The notes under the pieces were generated by a model. The model did no database searches and had not been told where the DNA came from. It was given only the letters and a program-made list of their open reading frames with translations. A stretch of DNA of 21,852 nucleotides, taken from assembly GCA_944353735.1 (NCBI GenBank), contig CALVPU010000203.1:1-21852 (forward strand). Reading direction: 5' to 3'. Below, in pieces: positions 9,874-16,497 of this stretch (position 1 is the stretch's first letter; every line of letters starts with the position of its first letter). Both the position numbers and the translations under genes were made by a program. Source of the DNA: an uncultured Eubacteriales bacterium (GTDB lineage Bacteria > Bacillota > Clostridia > Christensenellales > Aristaeellaceae).

Positions 9874-10908
9874 TTGAAAACCCGCGTTCTTCCCGCCGGC
9901 GACGCCGCCATCTGCGAGGCGGCGTCGGTCATTCGTTCGGGCCAGCTGGTCGCGTTTCCCACCGAGACGGTCTACGGACTCGGCGCCAACGGCCTCGATT
10001 CGGAGGCGGTCAGCCGCATCTTTGAGGCCAAGGGCAGGCCCGGCGACAATCCGCTGATCCTGCACATCAGCCGCGCCGACCAGCTGCGCCCGCTGATCGC
10101 GGGAGAGCCGTCCGAGCTCGCCCGCCGCATGATGGACGCCTTCTGGCCGGGTCCGCTGACGATGATCTTTCCCAAGTCCGCATGCGTGCCGCCGGAGGTC
10201 ACCGCCGGTCTGGACACGGTTGCCATTCGCCTGCCGCTGCATCCCGTGGCGCGCAAGCTCATCGCCGCCGCCGGCGTGCCGATCGCCGCGCCGAGCGCCA
10301 ATCGCTCCGGGCGTCCCAGCCCCACCGCCGCGGCGCACGTGCTCGAGGACATGGACGGGCGCATCCCGATGATCCTCGACGGCGGCGCGTGCGCGGTGGG
10401 GCTGGAGTCCACCGTGGTGGACATGACCGGAACCGCGCCGCGCATCCTCCGCCCCGGCGGAGTGACCGCCGAGCAGGTCGAGCGCGTGTGCGGTTCCGGC
10501 GAAGTCGATCCCGCCGTGATGCGCCCGCTGGCGGAGGGCGAACGACCGCGCTCGCCGGGCATGAAGTACCGCCACTACGCGCCGTCGGGCGATCTGACCA
10601 TCTATGAAGGCGGGGAAGGCGATGTGATCGCCGCCATTTCGGCGGCGTACGATCGCGCGCTCGCCGAGGGCCGCCGCCCACTGATCTTCGCGCTGGACCG
10701 CCACCTCGCCGCCTATGGCGCGCGCCGCGTGGAGTCGCTGGGCGCGGACGAGGCCGCCATGGCGCACCGCATATTCGCCGTGCTGCGCGATGCCGACGCG
10801 CTGGGCGCGGACGTGCTGTTTTCCGAGGCGGTCGAGGCGCGCGGGCTGGGGCTGGCGGTGATGAACCGCCTTGGTCGCGCGGCGGCGTTTCACATCGTGG
10901 AAGTATAG
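9874..10908 (+). CDS. Threonylcarbamoyl-AMP synthase (Sua5 type)
   Basis: A 344-residue two-domain protein. The YrdC-like catalytic domain (about 1-200) contains GQLVAFPTETVYGLGAN, FEAKGRPGDNPLILHI, then GPLTMIF and APSANRSGRPSPT. A linker SPGMKYRHYAPSG leads to the C-terminal Sua5 domain (about 235-344). It makes threonylcarbamoyl-AMP from Thr, bicarbonate and ATP, the first step of the t6A37 modification of ANN-decoding tRNAs. The length fits Sua5 rather than the short TsaC. The start is TTG at 9874, with GGAG nine bases upstream and the expected beginning MKTRVLPAGD. It follows prfA by 74 bases and is probably in the same operon. Confidence 0.94.
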   Translation: MKTRVLPAGDAAICEAASVIRSGQLVAFPTETVYGLGANGLDSEAVSRIFEAKGRPGDNPLILHISRADQLRPLIAGEPSELARRMMDAFWPGPLTMIFPKSACVPPEVTAGLDTVAIRLPLHPVARKLIAAAGVPIAAPSANRSGRPSPTAAAHVLEDMDGRIPMILDGGACAVGLESTVVDMTGTAPRILRPGGVTAEQVERVCGSGEVDPAVMRPLAEGERPRSPGMKYRHYAPSGDLTIYEGGEGDVIAAISAAYDRALAEGRRPLIFALDRHLAAYGARRVESLGADEAAMAHRIFAVLRDADALGADVLFSEAVEARGLGLAVMNRLGRAAAFHIVEV

Positions 10909-11271
10909 GGCGGCGGCGCGCGAAGGCACGCAGACGGTTGCCAGCGCTGGACGTCGCCTGTGCAGACATCGCCGGAGATCAGTGTGCGCGGCGATGAGGT
11001 CTCCGCGCCGCTGGACGTCGCCTGTGCAGAAATCGCCGCCGCGCGCAGGCTGTGTAACCAGCTGCAGGCGTCTTTCCGAGTATAAGCCGGCGGCGCGCGG
11101 GTGGAAGGCGGGAAGCGCGGAGTGCCGTCCAGACACAGGTGGGAAAGCGCGCTGTGCGCAGCGATGACCGATGCAAGGCCGGGCGCGCAGACCGGCTGGT
11201 CGCCCGTGCGGTGGGCGGGGCGGCGAAAGGGCGCTTCGGACATACGGGACGGCATTGGAGGAGGGAATCGG
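10909..11271. other. Non-coding gap between sua5 and the YhhN gene
   Basis: 363 bases without a convincing gene on either strand: the open frames have no family resemblance, biased composition and no good ribosome sites. It contains two near-identical 30-base direct repeats (listed separately) and a GGAGGAGGG ribosome site for the following gene at its right end. No promoter with good spacing and no clear intrinsic terminator was found. Confidence 0.6.
10945..11038. repeat. 30-bp direct repeat pair, 64 bp apart
   Basis: The sequence starting CGCTGGACGTCGCCTGTGCA occurs at 10945-10974 and again at 11009-11038, with one mismatch over 30 bases (GACATC versus GAAATC). Each copy contains an internal direct repeat of the form GACRTCGCC at 15-base spacing. 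The 34 bases between the copies are unrelated. It could be a partial local duplication or a pair of protein-binding sites. Confidence 0.8.
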
Positions 11272-11856
11272 ATGATCGCATGGTTGCTTCTGCCGGCGGC
11301 GTTCGCCGTGCTGCGCATGGCGACGCGCAAGTACATCTTCAGCGCGCTGACCTCGCTTGCGTGTGCGGCGCTGGCGCTCGCGGGCGGCGCGCCGGTGCTG
11401 GCGGCGGCGCTGGCGGTGTCCGCGGTCGGCGATTACTTCATGGCGCACAAGGGTGAGCGCGAGACGGTGTATGCGCTGGGCATCGGCGGCTTTTTCATCG
11501 GGCATGCGCTGCTGATCGCCTACGCACTGCCGCGCGTCCAACCGCGCGCGTGGCATTGGGCCGTGCTGGCGGCGCTCGCCGTGCTGTACGGTGTCTATTT
11601 CCTGCGCCGCGTCCTGCCGCGCATGCCGAAGTCGCTGCGCCTGCCAGGCGGGCTGTACACCGCCATCAGCGTTGCCGGCTTTGGCTGCGCGCTGATGACC
11701 GGTTCGGCGTGGTATGCCATCGGCGTGGGACTGCTGCTGTTTTCGGACACGATGATCGCCGAGAAGGACTTCCTCGGTCGCCGCGGTGTCGCGGCGCTGA
11801 TTCTGCCAACATACTATCTCTGCCACGTGCTGGTGACGCTGAGCGCGCTGCTCTGA
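11272..11856 (+). CDS. YhhN/TMEM86-family integral membrane protein
   Basis: A 194-residue, very hydrophobic protein with about seven to eight membrane spans. It carries features of the YhhN family: SAVGDYFMA (acid residue D54), GGFFIGHALLIAY (GH 77-78), LLLFSDTMIA (D159), and PTYYLCHVL near the end. The two membrane aspartates correspond to the conserved acids of TMEM86 lysoplasmalogenases, which hydrolyse the vinyl-ether bond of lysoplasmalogens. Plasmalogens occur in many anaerobic Clostridia, so that substrate is plausible, but the activity here is inference. A longer frame opens at 11101; the ATG at 11272 has GGAGGAGGG six to eight bases upstream and begins the first membrane span. Confidence 0.8.
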   Translation: MIAWLLLPAAFAVLRMATRKYIFSALTSLACAALALAGGAPVLAAALAVSAVGDYFMAHKGERETVYALGIGGFFIGHALLIAYALPRVQPRAWHWAVLAALAVLYGVYFLRRVLPRMPKSLRLPGGLYTAISVAGFGCALMTGSAWYAIGVGLLLFSDTMIAEKDFLGRRGVAALILPTYYLCHVLVTLSALL

Positions 11857-11928
11857 GGCGCCGCGCGGGCAGGGAATGCGCATAAATATCCGAAAAAGAC
11901 AAAAAACGCAAATGGAGGGCTGCAAAAG

Positions 11929-13614
11929 ATGCCGAAATACGCCGTTGGCGTGGACTTTGGCACGCTGTCCGCGCGCGCGCTGGTCGCAGAGATCGGCACC
12001 GGGCGCGAACTCGGCGCCGCCACGATGGACTATCCCCACGCCGTCATGACCCGCGCGCTGCCCGACGGCACGCCGCTCAAGCCGGACTGGGCGCTTCAGC
12101 ACCCGCAGGACTATCTCGACTGCCTCGGCTGCATCGTGCCGGAGGCGCTGCGCCTGAGCGGCGTCGCGCCGGAGGACGTCGTCGGCGTCGGCGTGGACTG
12201 CACGGCGAGCACGTCGCTGCCGGTCGATGCCGGCGGTGTGCCGCTGTGCCTGCATCCCGCGTTCGCGTCCGCGCCGCATGCGTGGCCGATGCTCTGGAAG
12301 CACCACGCCGCGCAGCGCTACGCCACGCGCATGCAGGCGGTCGCTGAGGCGCGCGGCGAGGCGTTTCTGGCGCGCTATGGCGGCAGGATTTCCTCCGAGT
12401 GGCTGTTTCCCAAGCTCTGGCAGATCCTCGACGAGGCGCCGGAGATCTATGCCGCCGCCGACCGCTTTGTCGAGGCGGGCGACTGGATCGTGTTCAAGCT
12501 CACCGGACAGGAGCGCCGTTCGGCGTCGATAGCCGGCTACAAGGCGTTCTGGCACAAGCGCGACGGCTATCCGTCCGAGGCGTTCTTCGGCGCGCTCGAT
12601 CCGCGCTTTGCGCGCGTGGTGGACGAAAAGCTCTCGCGCGCCCTGTTTCCCGCCGGCAGCCGCGCGGGCGGGCTGGACGAATTCGGCGCGCGCCTGACCG
12701 GCTTGCCCGTGGGCACCGCCGTCGCTGTGGCGAACATCGATGCCCACGTCTCGCTGCCGCCGGCGGGTCTGGTGGAGCCGGGACGGCTGCTGATGATCCT
12801 CGGCACCTCGACGTGCCATATCGTGCTCGGCGAGCAGGAGCGCGCGGTGCCCGGCATCTGCGGCGTCGTCGAGGACGGCGTCGTGCCGGGGCTGTTCGGC
12901 TACGAGGCGGGGCAGAGCTGCTGCGGCGACCACTTCAAGTGGCTGACGGAGAACTTCGTGCCGCGCGCCCTCGCCGACGAGGCGGACGCGCGCGGCATCG
13001 GGCTGCACGAATTGCTCACCGAGCGGGCGTCGGCGCTGCGGCCCGGCGAGAGCGGGCTGGTGGCGCTGGACTGGTGGAACGGCAACCGCTCGGTGCTGGT
13101 GGACATGGACCTGACCGGGCTGATGATCGGCATGACGCTGGCGACGCGCCCCGAGGAGATCTACCGCGCCCTGATCGAGGCCACCGCCTACGGCACGCGC
13201 GCCATCGTCGAGAACTTCGAGGCGCACGGCGTCCGCGTCGACGCGCTGTATGCCTGCGGCGGCATCGCCAAAAAGAACCCGCTGATGATGCAGATCTACG
13301 CCGACGTGCTCCAGCGCGAGATCCGCGTGGCGCGCTCGTCGCAGGCGCCGGCGCTGGGCAGCGCGATGTTCGGCGCGGTCGCGGCGGGACGCGAGGCCGG
13401 CGGCTATGGCAGCATCGTCGAGGCGGCGCGCGCGATGGGCGGCGTCGACTGCCATGGATACGTGCCCGACGCGGCGTCCGCGCGGGTCTACGACGCGCTC
13501 TACGCCGAATACCGCACGCTGCACGACCTCTTTGGACGCGGCGGCTGCGACGCGATGAAGCGGCTCAAGCGCATTCGCGACGCCGCAGTCGATGCGCGGA
13601 ACGGCGAGCGCTAG
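11929..13614 (+). CDS. araB: FGGY carbohydrate kinase, ribulokinase type
   Basis: A 561-residue FGGY kinase. The first actin-fold domain starts YAVGVDFGTLSARALV (ATP phosphate loop) and has VGVGVDCTASTSLPVD, typical of AraB. The second domain contains ILGTSTCHIVL, then GYEAGQSCCGD, then ALDWWNGNRSVLVD, and the late CGGIAKKNPLMMQIYADVL (about 443-461). Length and motifs fit L-ribulokinase, which phosphorylates L-ribulose to L-ribulose-5-phosphate in arabinose breakdown. No araA, araD or arabinose regulator is next to it, so the substrate could be another ketopentose or polyol. The ATG at 11929 has GGAGGG ten bases upstream. It starts 72 bases after the YhhN gene and ends at a strong terminator. 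Confidence 0.88.
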   Translation: MPKYAVGVDFGTLSARALVAEIGTGRELGAATMDYPHAVMTRALPDGTPLKPDWALQHPQDYLDCLGCIVPEALRLSGVAPEDVVGVGVDCTASTSLPVDAGGVPLCLHPAFASAPHAWPMLWKHHAAQRYATRMQAVAEARGEAFLARYGGRISSEWLFPKLWQILDEAPEIYAAADRFVEAGDWIVFKLTGQERRSASIAGYKAFWHKRDGYPSEAFFGALDPRFARVVDEKLSRALFPAGSRAGGLDEFGARLTGLPVGTAVAVANIDAHVSLPPAGLVEPGRLLMILGTSTCHIVLGEQERAVPGICGVVEDGVVPGLFGYEAGQSCCGDHFKWLTENFVPRALADEADARGIGLHELLTERASALRPGESGLVALDWWNGNRSVLVDMDLTGLMIGMTLATRPEEIYRALIEATAYGTRAIVENFEAHGVRVDALYACGGIAKKNPLMMQIYADVLQREIRVARSSQAPALGSAMFGAVAAGREAGGYGSIVEAARAMGGVDCHGYVPDAASARVYDALYAEYRTLHDLFGRGGCDAMKRLKRIRDAAVDARNGER

Positions 13615-13653
13615 GTACGGCTGGATCATTTTGGCGCGCCGGAAGCGCGAAAG

Positions 13654-13689
13654 GCGCCCTGACTGGATGGAGTCGGGGCGCTTTTGTTT
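13654..13689 (+). terminator. Terminator after araB
   Basis: An 11-bp stem (GCGCCCTGACT / AGTCGGGGCGC with one G-T pair), loop GGATGG, followed by TTTTGTTT. It lies 39 bases after the araB stop codon. This is a textbook Rho-independent terminator. Confidence 0.93.
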
Positions 13690-13840
13690 GACCAAACGGT
13701 CGGGAAGATGGCTCGAGGCTGAAGCGCGTCCGGCAGGCGGGAACGGGACGGGGCTTTCCGAGATGGCGATGGCATGGCGTGCTTAAAGAGAGAGCGGACG
13801 GGATGCCGCCCGCGGGAAGGATTCGCGGAAAAATGGCGAC

Positions 13841-13993
13841 GCGCAGAGCGCTGACAAGACCTACAACTGCAAAAATTGCCCAAATAGGAAAGAAATCGGA
13901 GGCAGTTTTCGCTTCCTGCGTCAGCGCACTTGCATCCTTGCCTTGCAGACCTTCTCGACGATCTGACAGCCTGTTGGCTTTGTCGATATCCTG
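13841..13993 (+). repeat. Structured dispersed repeat, copy A
   Basis: About 86% identical by hand alignment (21 differences over 154 columns) to copy B at 20936-21089, in the same orientation. It forms a nested hairpin: outer stem GCGCTGAC (13848-13855) with GTCAGCGC (13920-13927), perfect 8 bp. The inner stem is GCAAAAATTGCC (13869-13880) with GGCAGTTTTCGC (13901-13912), with one mismatch and one G-T pair. The tail (about 13928-13993) is also conserved. A one-base deletion relative to B argues against coding. Confidence 0.85.
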
Positions 13994-14094
13994 CGCGCCG
14001 CCGGTCTCCATTCGACAGGGGGCGCGCAGCTTGCCCAAAGGTCCTTTTGACAGTCTGAGAACCTCCAACTTTCATTCGACCGGCGGCGCGGTCG

Positions 14095-14260
14095 GAGCGC
14101 TGATAAGACACAAACGCAAAAATCGCCCCGATGGTTGAGCGAATCGGAGCGATTTTTGCGTTTTTCGTCGGCAGCGGACTCATCCGGTCGCTTACGGCGA
14201 AGCAACTCCCTTGGACGCAAGCCAGCCGCTTCGGCTTGCGGACTTTTTCAACGCGCTGTC
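14095..14260 (+). repeat. Structured dispersed repeat, diverged copy C with terminator-like core
   Basis: It shares GAGCGCTGA, AAGAC, GCAAAAAT, AATCGGAG and the tail GGCTTGC...ACTTTTTCAA with copies A and B, but is more diverged and has a small insertion. Its core is a perfect 12-bp stem CGCAAAAATCGC (14115-14126) / GCGATTTTTGCG (14149-14160), extended by CCGAT/ATCGG and followed by TTTTT. A second hairpin CGCAAGCC/GGCTTGCG (14216-14240) is followed by GACTTTTT. Both strands could terminate here, serving convergent araB and the NlpC/P60 gene. Confidence 0.65.
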
Positions 14261-14342
14261 GCCGCGCTGCCGGCTGGATGAAAAGGCGCGGTTCCCGTTG
14301 CGTCGCCAAGAACCGCGCTCTCGCGGCAGGGCGTGCGGGGCG

Positions 14343-15227
14343 CTAGGCGAGCACTCGCCGTCCCCATGAAAAGGCGTTTCGGTAGTAACCCGACGCCAGC
14401 GAACTGGCGACGACCTGTCCCGCGCTCGCGGAGGCGTGCACGAAATAGCCGCCGCCCACGTAGATGCCCGTGTGGTCGACGAGACTGCCGTCGGACTTCG
14501 TGTCGAAGCAGACGATGTCGCCGGGCGCAAGGCTTTCGGTGTTGGTGATCGCGGCGAAGTCGCCGTCGAATCCCTGCGCGCGCGGCGAGGGCGACAGCAC
14601 GACGCCCGCCTGCGCGAAGCAGTACGCCACGAAGCTGCCCGCGTCAAAGCGCTCCGGCGGCTGCGGATCGTCGGAATAGGCGGCGCCGCAGAGCGATTTG
14701 GCGAGGGCGATCACCGTGCCGGCGCGGTTGGATCGCGGCGCGCCGCCGTCCTCGCCGGCGTCCTCGGGCGCCTGCGGCGGCTGCTGGGAGAGCGCGGATG
14801 CCGGCACATAGCCCGCCGCGTTTCCTTCGATGCGGAAAAAGCTGCCGTCGCGACCGACGATGGACACCGCCGTGCCCGCGGGAACCGTGCCCAGGCGCTG
14901 CGACGCGCTGTCGGCTGCGGCGTACACCGGCGCCGCCTGCGCCGCGTACGCCTCGATGGGGTCGCACAGCGTCAGGAAGCGCAGCGGGATGAACGCGCTG
15001 GCGTCCGCGCGCGTGACCAGCGCCCAATCGCCGTCGATTGCCGACAGCTCGCAGGAGAGCCCTTCGGGCACGCCGACCGACGCCGCTGCGTGGTCGGGAT
15101 AGCTGTAGAGTTTCGCGTCCTCGTTGATGTAGCAGGCGACGGAGGCCAGGGCGGAACCGCTCAGCAGCGCGGCGGCTGCCAGCGCCGCCAGCACCGCGCG
15201 GATCGTCCGGCGCAGGCGAAAACGCAT
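14343..15227 (-). CDS. Secreted SH3b-NlpC/P60 protein lacking the catalytic Cys
   Basis: A 294-residue exported protein. Residues 1-29 form a Sec signal peptide (Arg-rich start, alanine/leucine core, ALAS cleavage area). Two SH3b-like modules follow (about 33-87 and 97-146), then a Pro/Asp/Gly-rich linker and an NlpC/P60 domain (about 168-290). The family normally has D-C-S-G with the nucleophile Cys. Here the site reads RFDAGSFVAYCF, with Ala196 in the Cys position and the next two residues swapped. The histidines in VDHTGIYVGGG (H252) and YFVHAS (H264) remain. It probably binds peptidoglycan but should not cleave it by the usual mechanism. The ATG at 15227 has GGGAGGG nine bases upstream; earlier starts overlap that site. 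Confidence 0.85.
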   Translation of the reverse strand: MRFRLRRTIRAVLAALAAAALLSGSALASVACYINEDAKLYSYPDHAAASVGVPEGLSCELSAIDGDWALVTRADASAFIPLRFLTLCDPIEAYAAQAAPVYAAADSASQRLGTVPAGTAVSIVGRDGSFFRIEGNAAGYVPASALSQQPPQAPEDAGEDGGAPRSNRAGTVIALAKSLCGAAYSDDPQPPERFDAGSFVAYCFAQAGVVLSPSPRAQGFDGDFAAITNTESLAPGDIVCFDTKSDGSLVDHTGIYVGGGYFVHASASAGQVVASSLASGYYRNAFSWGRRVLA

Positions 15228-15263
15228 GCCGTTCATCCCTCCCTTCACAGCCATTCTCACTCT

Positions 15264-15292
15264 ATTATATTACATGAATGTGTCAAAATCAA
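15264..15292 (-). promoter_or_regulatory. Promoter of the NlpC/P60 gene
   Basis: On the minus strand, TTGATT (15292-15287), a 17-base spacer and a perfect TATAAT (15269-15264). A TTGACA also occurs inside the spacer but is only 11 bases from the -10, too close to serve it. The leader is about 30 bases. Confidence 0.8.
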
Positions 15293-15374
15293 TGGATTTG
15301 CGGGAGAAATGAAGAATTTTTTACAGAATCGAGACTGACAGGCGAGATGGCGTCGCGATTTTGTCGCAAAACCG

Positions 15375-16196
15375 TCACCGAACGGGCGTGCTGGCGTCTG
15401 TGGGGCGGAAGGTGTGACTGATGCGATTTTGCAGCTTGTACTGCTTGGGCGTCATGCCGGTGACCTTCTTGAACTGACGGATGAAGTGGTAGATGTTGGT
15501 GTAGCCGCTCTTTTCCGCCGCCGCGCTGACGGAGCACCCGCACATCAGGTTCGTGCGGGCGCGCTCGATGCGGATGGCGATCAGGTCGCGGTTGGGCGTG
15601 ATGCCGAAGCACTTGCGGTACAGCGGATAGAAATAGGATTCGCTCAGATATATCTGGCTCGCCATCTCGGCGACGGTCCAGTCGTACTCCGGGTGCTCGA
15701 GGATGCGGAAGCGCAGCTCGCGCAGGCGCATGATGACGCTGTAATCGAGGTTATTGATGCGCGACTGCAGGTTGAGCTGGCGCGCCAGATTGATGCACAG
15801 TTCGCGCACCTTCAACTCCAGATAGTCCTCGCGAAACAGCCCCTTGTCGTGATAGGTCATGGAGATTTGCTGCAGGATGGCGGAAATCTCCTCGGCGTTT
15901 TGCAGCGAATAGAGCTGATTCGGGGGCAACCCATAGCGCTCGAGCAGCCCGGCGACGTCGCCGTCCAGATGAAACCAGTGGTGCAGCAGCTCCTCCCGGC
16001 AGGTGTAGGAATGGGGGATATTCGGCTCCAGAATCAGCAGCGAGCCCCACGACGTGCGGTGCGTCTCGCCCAGAAATGTCAGGTCGATTTCCGAAAAATA
16101 CTGGGCAATGATGTAAAATGGCACGCCGTCGTCGCGGACCAGCTGCATGCCCCGATTCTCTACCCAGTTGCACTGCGCTTCGAGCACGGTCAGCAT
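15375..16196 (-). CDS. AraC-family transcription regulator
   Basis: A 273-residue regulator. The N-terminal half (about 1-150) is a cupin-like sensor with the typical LLILEPNIPHSYTCRE and WFHLDGD patterns. The C-terminal 100 residues form the double helix-turn-helix: WTVAEMASQIYLSESYFYPLYRK for the first, SVSAAAEKSGYTNIYHFIRQFKK for the second, then VTGMTPKQYK. It is transcribed away from the adjacent sugar-uptake operon, so it most likely controls that operon in response to the imported sugar. The ATG at 16196 has GGAGGT seven bases upstream; an earlier in-frame ATG at 16211 overlaps the ribosome site. Confidence 0.93.
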   Translation of the reverse strand: MLTVLEAQCNWVENRGMQLVRDDGVPFYIIAQYFSEIDLTFLGETHRTSWGSLLILEPNIPHSYTCREELLHHWFHLDGDVAGLLERYGLPPNQLYSLQNAEEISAILQQISMTYHDKGLFREDYLELKVRELCINLARQLNLQSRINNLDYSVIMRLRELRFRILEHPEYDWTVAEMASQIYLSESYFYPLYRKCFGITPNRDLIAIRIERARTNLMCGCSVSAAAEKSGYTNIYHFIRQFKKVTGMTPKQYKLQNRISHTFRPTDASTPVR

Positions 16197-16219
16197 CGCG
16201 TGCACCTCCATTCGGCTAT

Positions 16220-16248
16220 ATTATACCGCCGATCATAGGATATGTCAA
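16220..16248 (-). promoter_or_regulatory. Consensus promoter of the AraC-family gene
   Basis: On the minus strand, TTGACA (16248-16243), 17 bases, TATAAT (16225-16220): both hexamers match the sigma-A consensus exactly. It is back to back with the plus-strand operon promoter, with about 20 bases between the two -35 boxes. Confidence 0.93.
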
Positions 16249-16254
16249 CTTTAT

Positions 16255-16286
16255 CATTGCATAACACATTGCGAATGCTGCAAAAA
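16255..16286. promoter_or_regulatory. Candidate operator in the divergent promoter region
   Basis: CATTGC occurs at 16255-16260 and 16267-16272, a 12-base period, and GCAT...ATGC inverted elements surround it. The second copy overlaps the -35 of the plus-strand promoter. AraC-family proteins commonly bind direct repeats near -35 boxes, so this is a candidate site; no consensus for this regulator is known to me. Confidence 0.35.
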
Positions 16287-16297
16287 CGGCCTATAAT
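16269..16297 (+). promoter_or_regulatory. Promoter of the sugar ABC operon
   Basis: TTGCGA (16269-16274), 17 bases, TATAAT (16292-16297). The -35 is weak while the -10 is perfect, as expected for an activator-dependent promoter. The transcript would have a leader of about 195 bases. Confidence 0.75.
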
Positions 16298-16390
16298 AAG
16301 CCTTAGTAAAGAGAAAATCCTTAATTCGATTGGGCGAAGATGCCGATTTTTCCCGCGAATTTTGAGGGCTTTCTCGATCAAATTGGAAGG

Positions 16391-16457
16391 CGATTGTTCG
16401 CGGACGCGAAATCGGTTCGTGAGCGATTTGTCAATTTTTTCCTCGCGTGAGGGAAAC
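16391..16457 (+). other. Structured 5' leader of the sugar operon
   Basis: Within the ~195-base leader are two hairpins. The first is at 16391-16414 (CGAT + TTCGC, loop GGAC, GCGAA + ATCG). The second, near 16438-16457, is TTTCCTC paired with GAGGGAAA and preceded by a T-run. I recognise no known riboswitch class. The rest of the leader (16300-16390, 16458-16497) shows nothing clear apart from the ribosome site. Confidence 0.4.
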
Positions 16458-16497
16458 CGGAACCCGACACAATTCGACAAGGAAAGGATGGAATCCC

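Larger units (their letters stand above)
13690..14342. other. Non-coding region between convergent araB and the NlpC/P60 gene
   Basis: About 650 bases with no supportable gene. It holds repeat copy A (13841-13993), a tail-like fragment (about 14018-14072), repeat copy C (14095-14260) and a small CCGCG/CGCGG hairpin (14312-14325). Open frames across it are produced by the repeats and shift frame between copies, so they are not treated as genes. Confidence 0.65.

Noticed and set aside
9580..13695. Very long minus-strand open frame (over 1300 codons)
   Set aside because: It spans the antisense of prfA, sua5, the YhhN gene and araB; the protein is Arg/His/Ala/Gln-rich noise and has no ribosome site.
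13777..13920. Possible small hydrophobic peptide on the minus strand within repeat copies A and B (shared IFAVVG-type segment)
   Set aside because: Four of six base differences in the segment change the amino acid, a one-base indel shifts the frame upstream, copy C does not keep it, and no ribosome site precedes it. RNA structure explains the conservation better.
13615..14342. CRISPR array or mobile element in the repeat-rich gap
   Set aside because: The repeats are long, diverged and unevenly spaced, with no spacer pattern, transposase or terminal inverted repeats.
15281..15286. TTGACA box (minus strand) upstream of the NlpC/P60 gene as the -35
   Set aside because: It is only 11 bases from the TATAAT; the TTGATT box immediately upstream has the correct 17-base spacing.
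11929..16196. araB and the AraC-family regulator as an arabinose regulon
   Set aside because: The regulator is divergent from and adjacent to the sugar ABC operon, separated from araB by a terminator, repeats and a gene on the other strand; AraC-family membership alone does not imply arabinose.
16242..16497. Open frame in the sugar-operon leader as a leader peptide
   Set aside because: It starts upstream of the predicted transcription start, has no ribosome site and overlaps the binding-protein gene in another frame.
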